Of a stretch of 10,227 nt of DNA, positions 6,058 to 10,227 are shown in pieces; the stretch's first letter is position 1, and the number at the start of each line of letters is the position of its first letter. The DNA lies in assembly GCA_024404655.1 (NCBI GenBank), contig JAKSPR010000080.1, positions 1 through 10,227 of the forward strand, in the 5' to 3' direction. This DNA comes from Clostridia bacterium (GTDB taxonomy: Bacteria > Bacillota > Clostridia > Oscillospirales > CAG-272). Both the position numbers and the translations under genes were made by a program. Under the pieces are notes generated by a model. The model was not told where the DNA came from. It saw only the letters and a program-made list of their open reading frames with translations, and ran no database searches.

Positions 6058-6618
6058 ATGGAAGACCCCTCCATTGTGGAGCTGTATCTTGCCCGCGACG
6101 AAGCCGCCATTGACGCAACGGCAAAGAAATACGGCCCCCGTCTGCGCACCCTCGCCGCCCGGATCACAGACGATGATCTGACCGCGGAGGAGTGCGAAAA
6201 CGATACCTATATCGAGGCATGGAACCGCATTCCGCCAAACGAGCCCAAAGACTATCTGTTTGCGTTCCTTGCCGCCATCACCCGCCATATCGCCCTGAAC
6301 CGTATCCGCGACAGAAACCGGAAAAAGCGCAGTGCACGGCTCTGTGCGCTCACGGATGAGCTGGAAGACTGTCTCCCCACCCCAGACGGTATCGAACATC
6401 TTGCCGATGCCATCACGCAGAAAGCGGTGATCGACCGGTTTCTTTCGTCGCTGGATGCCGACAAACGGTACATCTTTCTGCGGCGGTACTGGTATATGGA
6501 CTCCATCGCAGATATCGCCCGGCGGTGCGGATATTCGGAAAGCAGGATCAAATCCGTTCTGTTCCGCTGCCGGGGAGAACTGAAAAAATTACTGGAAAAG
6601 GAAGGTTATACGATATGA
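6058..6618 (+). CDS. ECF-type RNA polymerase sigma-70 family factor
   Basis: The 186-residue protein has the two-domain ECF layout. Region 2 spans about residues 5-95, with LTAEECENDTYIEAWNRI (core-binding and -10 recognition helices) and AFLAAITRHIALNRIRDRN. A short linker follows, then region 4 at about 125-182, with LSSLDADKRYIFLRRYW and a helix-turn-helix at SIADIARRCGYSESRIKSVL (149-168). It would direct RNA polymerase to a small regulon, typically in response to an envelope or extracellular signal. ATG at 6058 is chosen for AAAGGAG 8 bases upstream; the frame is open further upstream, but that stretch is promoter and leader. The stop overlaps the next start (ATGA), so translation is coupled to the probable anti-sigma factor. 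It is divergent from nrdD. Target genes are unknown. Confidence 0.93.
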   Translation: MEDPSIVELYLARDEAAIDATAKKYGPRLRTLAARITDDDLTAEECENDTYIEAWNRIPPNEPKDYLFAFLAAITRHIALNRIRDRNRKKRSARLCALTDELEDCLPTPDGIEHLADAITQKAVIDRFLSSLDADKRYIFLRRYWYMDSIADIARRCGYSESRIKSVLFRCRGELKKLLEKEGYTI

Positions 6619-7580
6619 ACAGCACGGAGCTTCTTGATATGATCGGCACAGCCGATCCCGCTTTTGTTTCCGCCGCAGATAAACCTTATCCGAAAAAGAA
6701 ACGGATTTATCTGCGTTATCTTATCCCCGCAGCATCTCTTGTGCTCGTCCTGCTGGCAGCGCTGCCGTTATTGCGAAATCATTTCACAGGAATCCGAACC
6801 CTTGAAAATAAAGTCATTATCAAGCACGTCCCCTCCCCGCAGGCAGAAGCCGATGAAATCTATCAGATTCCCCATTGGGAAGATATGATCGACTGCCATC
6901 GGTATGCGGAGCTTGCATTTGCCGGGGAAACGTATGTGACCCGCCTTATCATGGTGCATGAAGAAAACATCGGTGCGCCGCTCGGCAGCGCTGCGGTTTC
7001 CGGATACGATCATTATGCCGATACCGTTCACACGCTGCCTGTTGAAGTTTTTGCAGTCAAAGACGTCAATCCCGCCGCCGCTGTCTGCGTCCGCTTCCCC
7101 GGAGAGGATTCTACCGCCAACGGACGCAGCACAGGCACCTATGTCTACGCCAATGCGGACTATACTCCGGCAACACTCGGTGATTTTATGGCGGATCTCA
7201 ATTTTAACAGCACTTTAGAAACAGGACTTGTCTATGACGAGCGCGATTTCAGACAGCCTGTCGTCTATGAAGACGTTCCCGCATCCTTAATATGGGAAAA
7301 GCTCTTATCCGACCCGACCCTTGAAAATCATCCGGAGAAGGACGATTCCCCCGCTGTCATGACCATCGCCGTCAGCGTGAATATCCTCGGTGGCCATTAT
7401 GTTGCCATGACTCTCACCGGGGACGGCTGGCTGCGCACCAACATTCTTGACACAAACAAGGCATTCTTCCTCGGAAAAGAGGTCGTTGACGATTTCGTCC
7501 GCACCGTCACCGGGAACTATCAGGGATATCTTTATGTCTATGACGATACCCCCGACGGGCTGACCGGAATGGAAGAATAA
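6615..7580 (+). CDS. Single-pass membrane protein, probable anti-sigma factor
   Basis: This 321-residue protein starts inside the stop of the sigma gene (ATGA overlap), the classic sigma/anti-sigma arrangement. A short cytoplasmic N-terminus, MNSTELLDMIGTADPAFVSA, resembles the leader of clostridial sigma-associated membrane proteins. A basic stop KKKR precedes one transmembrane helix at about residues 32-53. The remaining roughly 265 residues would lie outside the cell. They contain no motif I recognise; WEDMIDCHRYAELAF and an acidic C-terminus (DDTPDGLTGMEE) stand out. There is no zinc-binding HxxxCxxC anti-sigma motif. By position it probably holds the sigma factor at the membrane until an outside signal releases it. 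Topology and coupling are seen; the function is inferred. Confidence 0.7.
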   Translation: MNSTELLDMIGTADPAFVSAADKPYPKKKRIYLRYLIPAASLVLVLLAALPLLRNHFTGIRTLENKVIIKHVPSPQAEADEIYQIPHWEDMIDCHRYAELAFAGETYVTRLIMVHEENIGAPLGSAAVSGYDHYADTVHTLPVEVFAVKDVNPAAAVCVRFPGEDSTANGRSTGTYVYANADYTPATLGDFMADLNFNSTLETGLVYDERDFRQPVVYEDVPASLIWEKLLSDPTLENHPEKDDSPAVMTIAVSVNILGGHYVAMTLTGDGWLRTNILDTNKAFFLGKEVVDDFVRTVTGNYQGYLYVYDDTPDGLTGMEE

Positions 7581-7649
7581 ATTATCTTCTGGTTACAGTT
7601 CCGCTGATCCCATAATAATCACTTCAAAAACAATATGAATCAGGAGAGG

Positions 7650-7745
7650 ATGCCTGCGAAGACTGCAAGGGCGACCGCAAAGCCCTTGCCGGTCACCATG
7701 CAAAACCGGGATAAGCACAAAAACCGGTCGAGAGCAGTGACATAG
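7650..7745 (+). CDS. Possible 31-residue basic peptide, doubtful
   Basis: ATG at 7650 directly follows AGGAGAGG, but only three bases separate AGGAG from the ATG, which is tighter than usual. The frame encodes a 31-residue, strongly basic peptide (MPAKTARATAKPLPVT...) ending in TAG at 7743-7745. It overlaps the hairpin at 7665-7689, which would lie inside the coding sequence. It is downstream of the anti-sigma gene on the same strand. Many random ORFs of this size exist, so treat it as a candidate only. Confidence 0.2.
   Translation: MPAKTARATAKPLPVTMQNRDKHKNRSRAVT
7665..7689 (+). other. Perfect 8-bp hairpin with an alternative pairing partner
   Basis: GCAAGGGC (7665-7672) and GCCCTTGC (7682-7689) form a perfect stem with a 9-base loop. 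The loop begins GACCG, complementary to CGGTC immediately after the stem (7690-7694). With no linker between them the two helices are mutually exclusive. No T-tract follows on either strand. Confidence 0.4.
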
Positions 7746-7796
7746 CCGAACTGCTGCATCTTTTGTAACGATTCTATAAACGTCCGCCCGCAGTCC

Positions 7797-7825
7797 TTGA
7801 CATTTCCCCTCTGCCGTGCTAAAAT
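7797..7825 (+). promoter_or_regulatory. Promoter of the TSUP transporter gene
   Basis: TTGACA (7797-7802) and TAAAAT (7820-7825) with 17-base spacing form a near-perfect sigma-A promoter. The predicted start near 7832 leaves a leader of about 40 bases before the ATG at 7874. Confidence 0.8.
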
Positions 7826-7873
7826 TGACCCATTGATTTATGGATAAGCACAGACAGAAAGGCACGGAACACA

Positions 7874-8650
7874 ATGGAATTTTTCGCAAAACTGCTCGTC
7901 TGCTTCTTTGCGGGAGCCGGTGCAGGCATCGGCACAGGATTTGCCGGCATGAGTGCGGCGGCGGTGATCGGCCCGATGCTGATCACGTTTCTGGATATCC
8001 CAGCCTACCACGCCATCGGCATCGGTCTGGCAAGCGATGTACTCGCCAGCGCCATGAGCGCATGGACTTATAAAAAGCACAAGAACCTCGACGTGAAAAA
8101 CAGCCTTCCCCTGCTGATCACCGTTCTGCTTATGACCGTGACCGGCAGCTTCATCGCAAGTCTGCTCCCCGACCGCGCCATGGGAAGCACCACACAGATC
8201 GCGCTGATTTTCGTGGGTCTGCGGTTTATCTTAAAGCCGGTCCAGACCACAAAAGAGCAGATGAACGCCCTCTCGCGCAAAGAACAGATCGTCAAGTCCG
8301 TCATCGGCGGCGTGATCGTCGGCTTTATCTGCGGCTTCATCGGCGCGGGCGGCGGTATGATGCTCCTGTTCGTTCTGACCTCGTTTTTGAGCTATGAAAT
8401 GCACATGGCAGTCGGCACCAGCGTCTTCATCATGGCGTTCACGGCGTTGACGGGAAGTCTCAGCCACTTCTCCATCGGCGGCATGCCGGATGTTCCCTGT
8501 CTTATTTTGTGTATGCTCTTCACCCTGATCTGGGCGCAGATTGCATCGAAGATCGCCAACAGAGCCGATGCAAAGACCCTGAACCGCGTGGTAGGCGTGG
8601 TCATGATCGTCACCAGTATCGTCATTTTGACGGTCAATTATCTGAAATAA
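7874..8650 (+). CDS. TSUP (TauE/SafE) family membrane transporter, putative sulfite or organosulfonate permease
   Basis: The 258-residue, highly hydrophobic protein has about eight membrane segments in two related halves, as in the TauE/SafE (TSUP) family. Half 1 carries GAGAGIGTGFAGMSAAAVIG (13-33) and IGIGLASDVLASAMSA. Half 2 carries the matching Gly-rich GFIGAGGGMMLL (154-165) and MAVGTSVFIMAFTALTGSL (178-196). The halves are joined by a charged loop at about 121-140. Family members move sulfite, sulfoacetate, thiosulfate or other small organic anions across the cytoplasmic membrane; the cargo cannot be deduced, and no sulfur-metabolism gene is nearby. The ribosome binding site is weak (AAAGG 13-14 bases upstream, CGGAA closer); the start is chosen as the first in-frame ATG after the promoter and because it begins directly before the first helix. 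It is a single-gene transcript between a strong promoter and terminator. Confidence 0.88.
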   Translation: MEFFAKLLVCFFAGAGAGIGTGFAGMSAAAVIGPMLITFLDIPAYHAIGIGLASDVLASAMSAWTYKKHKNLDVKNSLPLLITVLLMTVTGSFIASLLPDRAMGSTTQIALIFVGLRFILKPVQTTKEQMNALSRKEQIVKSVIGGVIVGFICGFIGAGGGMMLLFVLTSFLSYEMHMAVGTSVFIMAFTALTGSLSHFSIGGMPDVPCLILCMLFTLIWAQIASKIANRADAKTLNRVVGVVMIVTSIVILTVNYLK

Positions 8651-8655
8651 AAAAG

Positions 8656-8691
8656 TCCCATCACAAAAAGACGTTTCTTTCTGTGATGGGA
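8656..8691. terminator. Bidirectional intrinsic terminator between convergent genes
   Basis: TCCCATCACA (8656-8665) pairs perfectly over 10 bp with TGTGATGGGA (8682-8691), with further A/T pairing inside. On the minus strand the stem runs into CTTTTTT (excellent tract); on the plus strand it runs into TATTTTGTT (moderate). It serves the TSUP gene ending at 8650 and the minus-strand gene ending at 8724. Confidence 0.9.
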
Positions 8692-8723
8692 TATTTTGTT
8701 CACAATAACGGGACGCCATGGGA

Positions 8724-9593
8724 TCAGCGGTCGTAATAAGGATCGTAGCGTTCCTTCATTTCCTCATATTCCTGCTCGGCATTGTCTTCGACATCCTGTA
8801 TCCGTCTGTTATAATCAAAATCAAGCCACGCTTCTTCATCCTCGGTCAGAGGCTCGGAATATCCGCCCGATCTCCGTTCCTCTGCGCACTGCCGTCGGAG
8901 TTCATCCTCCTGTTCGGCCTCGGCTCTGGCGAGTTCATGCTCGATGATGATGGACTGCTGTTCGCCCTCCATGCGGATATAGTCCACCCCGTCCTCCACT
9001 GTATCAAAGTAACCGCATTCATAGAGGTTCACCAGCCTGGAAAGAGTCTCCGCGTGGATCAGATCGGCAGGAACCAGCTTGCAGAGCTGTTCATAAAGCG
9101 CATCCGATTTGCTGACGAGTTTTTCTGCGGTCGCCATATTCTTCCGGCACGTCTCGATTTTTTTCTTTGCTTCATTCATTTTGGGGATATAGGAAAGGAC
9201 CCCGATAAAATATCCGATCACCGCGCTGATGACCGCGATAACACCGGCTGACGTATATCCGGCGTTGCCCGTAAATACGGCTGTCAGGCCTGTGGAATCG
9301 TCGTATCTGGTATGCCATACAAAAGTCGTCATCAGATTGACGAACAGTAACCAGATCAGAAACAGCGCAATGCCGTAACGGATGGCACTGACAAGATAAA
9401 CACCGATCCTGCCCGCGCTCAGCACCTTTTCGTTCTCTTTGATCTCCTCGCGGAAAAAGCCGGCTTTTCCGCTTGCATCATCCCGCATTTTCAGCGCCGG
9501 GATACTGCTTTTGATATATGCAAAAACCTTTTGGTTGAACCGGGGGTTATCGGAATAGTGAAGTTCGGTCTGCTGGTTATCAGAGTGATTCAT
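8724..9593 (-). CDS. Hypothetical two-helix membrane protein with long coiled-coil tail
   Basis: I recognise no characterised family. The 289-residue protein has a polar, Asn/Gln-rich N-terminus (MNHSDNQQTELHYSDNPRFN) and an amphipathic stretch to about 60. Two transmembrane helices lie at about 64-91 and 114-136, joined by a short, probably extracellular loop (WHTRYDDSTGLTAVFTGNAG). A cytoplasmic tail of about 150 residues follows. The tail opens with a basic helix NEAKKKIETCRKNMATAEKL, then VPADLIHAETLSRLVNLYECGYFDTVEDGVDYIRMEG, which resembles the helical 'gRADTlkEAinlye' segment found in various Firmicutes membrane proteins. It ends in a highly acidic Glu/Arg/Tyr-rich coiled coil. AAAAGGAAC lies before the ATG. 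It is 35 bases downstream of a small lipoprotein gene and almost certainly cotranscribed. Function unknown; a membrane-anchored scaffold is only a guess. Confidence 0.8.
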   Translation of the reverse strand: MNHSDNQQTELHYSDNPRFNQKVFAYIKSSIPALKMRDDASGKAGFFREEIKENEKVLSAGRIGVYLVSAIRYGIALFLIWLLFVNLMTTFVWHTRYDDSTGLTAVFTGNAGYTSAGVIAVISAVIGYFIGVLSYIPKMNEAKKKIETCRKNMATAEKLVSKSDALYEQLCKLVPADLIHAETLSRLVNLYECGYFDTVEDGVDYIRMEGEQQSIIIEHELARAEAEQEDELRRQCAEERRSGGYSEPLTEDEEAWLDFDYNRRIQDVEDNAEQEYEEMKERYDPYYDR

Positions 9594-9628
9594 AATCGTT
9601 CCTTTTTCTTTATCAGTGTACAGGCGGT

Positions 9629-10123
9629 TTATTTCAGTCCTTCAAGGAACGAATCGATCACCGTCCGGTATTCGGTATCATACAGGATATTGTAAGCATC
9701 GACCTCGTCATTGTTGTAGGAAACAAGAAAGATATCCGCCATGTAGGACAGGCCTGCATACCCGTTGCTATCAGCCGCGCCGCCTTCATAACTGCCTACG
9801 GTCATCGCCCCAAAAGAGCTCTCGGACATATATTCTATTTCCGCCGTCAGTACTTCCTTCAGCGCTTCCATCGTATCAAATCCGAAATCGCCTGCCGTAC
9901 CGTGGGAATAGCCGATATCAAAAATGATCGTTCCCGCAGCATCACGGCCGACATACTCCGTCAAACCGTTGCCGACGCAGTATTCATTGACAACAGTGAA
10001 ACCCTCCGGCAGATTGATTGCGATTCCGTTGATCGTATTCTTCTTGCCATTGCTGCCGCTGCCGCAGGATGCAAGGGACATAACCAACAGTGCTGCCAAA
10101 ATCAATAATAATGCTTTTTTCAT
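9629..10123 (-). CDS. Small hypothetical lipoprotein
   Basis: The 164-residue precursor has a signal sequence MKKALLLILAALLVMSLASC with lipobox LASC, so Cys20 would be lipidated. A Gly/Ser/Lys linker is followed by a compact domain beginning INGIAINLPEGFTVVNEYCV. The domain, with alternating strands and the segment DTMEALKEVLTAEIEYM, suggests a small alpha/beta fold at the outer membrane face of the cell; I know no defined family. Starts at 10147 and 10129 are also in frame, but GAGGT (acctc 10131-10135) is 7 bases from the ATG at 10123 and only one from 10129, so 10123 is preferred. First gene of a two-gene unit with the membrane protein at 8724-9593. It might sense or bind something for that partner, but nothing in the sequence proves it. 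Confidence 0.8.
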   Translation of the reverse strand: MKKALLLILAALLVMSLASCGSGSNGKKNTINGIAINLPEGFTVVNEYCVGNGLTEYVGRDAAGTIIFDIGYSHGTAGDFGFDTMEALKEVLTAEIEYMSESSFGAMTVGSYEGGAADSNGYAGLSYMADIFLVSYNNDEVDAYNILYDTEYRTVIDSFLEGLK

Positions 10124-10147
10124 GTTCATTACCTCATACGATTTCAA

Positions 10148-10176
10148 ATGTCCGGGACATCTCTCCCGACCGGAGA
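10148..10176. promoter_or_regulatory. Two inverted repeats in the lipoprotein leader
   Basis: ATGTCC-G-GGACAT (10148-10160) is a perfect palindrome with a one-base centre, followed by TCTCC-N5-GGAGA (10162-10176). Both lie between the predicted transcription start (about 10189) and the ribosome binding site. The first looks like an operator half-site pair; the second can form an RNA hairpin. Confidence 0.35.
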
Positions 10177-10194
10177 AACTGACGACCCTATATA

Positions 10195-10223
10195 ATTATA
10201 CCCGATGAATGTTGATAAGTCAA
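10195..10223 (-). promoter_or_regulatory. Promoter of the lipoprotein/membrane-protein unit
   Basis: On the minus strand TTGACT (agtcaa 10218-10223) and a perfect TATAAT (attata 10195-10200) are spaced by 17 bases. Transcription would start near 10189 and continue to the terminator at 8656-8691. Confidence 0.8.
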
Positions 10224-10227
10224 GAAT

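Larger units (their letters stand above)
7581..7873. other. Intergenic region between the anti-sigma and TSUP genes
   Basis: This 293-base stretch holds no convincing protein gene. It contains a hairpin at 7665-7689, an 11-base direct repeat GGATAAGCACA (7709-7719 and 7842-7852), the doubtful peptide listed separately and the TSUP promoter. No clear intrinsic terminator follows the anti-sigma gene. Confidence 0.6.

Noticed and set aside
7670..7694. c-di-GMP riboswitch fragment (ACCGCAAAGCC resembles the GACGCAAAGCC motif)
   Set aside because: The rest of the class consensus, including the GGTTACCG end, is absent, and the TSUP promoter lies downstream of it.
7665..7694. H-type pseudoknot from the two overlapping pairings
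   Set aside because: There is no linker to cross an 8-bp stem, so the two helices cannot coexist; only alternative folds are possible.
7650..7745. Deleted CobW-type GTPase remnant suggested by KPLPVT and QNRD in the 31-codon ORF
   Set aside because: The resemblance is a few residues with the whole GTP-binding loop missing; too weak to claim.
1..10227. CRISPR array, toxin-antitoxin pair, phage genes or an intact insertion sequence
   Set aside because: No regularly spaced repeats beyond two copies, no transposase, integrase or Cas-like protein in any frame.

Overview
The window looks like a chromosomal segment of a strictly anaerobic, low-to-mid-GC Firmicute of the class Clostridia, probably a gut member of the Oscillospiraceae/Christensenellales kind. 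The grounds are a class III (anaerobic, glycyl-radical) ribonucleotide reductase with its activase, Gram-positive AGGAGG-type ribosome binding sites, lipobox lipoproteins without outer-membrane genes, TTGACA/TATAAT promoters, and an ECF sigma/anti-sigma pair of clostridial type. The genus cannot be fixed from the sequence alone.

Region 1 (1-5503, all on the minus strand, read right to left): nrdD (anaerobic ribonucleoside-triphosphate reductase), a carbohydrate-type ABC substrate-binding lipoprotein, a 58-codon remnant of a TIM-barrel glycoside hydrolase, nrdG (the activase that makes the NrdD glycyl radical), and a Gfo/Idh/MocA oxidoreductase that runs off the left edge. NrdD and NrdG form one enzyme system and their genes are usually adjacent. 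Here a 1.7-kb sugar-utilisation fragment sits between them, and its glycoside hydrolase stops abruptly at one copy of a 19-nt repeat.

Region 2 (5504-6057) is a divergent control region of about 550 bases. It carries two candidate sigma-A promoters with nearby palindromes facing nrdD and one facing the sigma factor gene.

Region 3 (6058-7580, plus strand): an ECF sigma factor overlapping by ATGA with a single-pass membrane protein of anti-sigma layout. Region 4 (7581-7873) is non-coding or nearly so, with a hairpin, a doubtful 31-codon ORF and a very good promoter. Region 5 (7874-8650, plus): a TSUP/TauE-family membrane transporter, closed by a strong bidirectional terminator.

Region 6 (8724-10227, minus): a two-gene unit with its own consensus promoter, encoding a small lipoprotein and a two-helix membrane protein with a long cytoplasmic coiled-coil tail. 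I recognise no characterised family for either. No tRNA, rRNA, CRISPR array, intact insertion sequence or phage gene was seen. No complete novel system is evident. The most interesting points are the broken-up nrdDG locus with its recombination scar and the unknown lipoprotein/membrane-protein pair.
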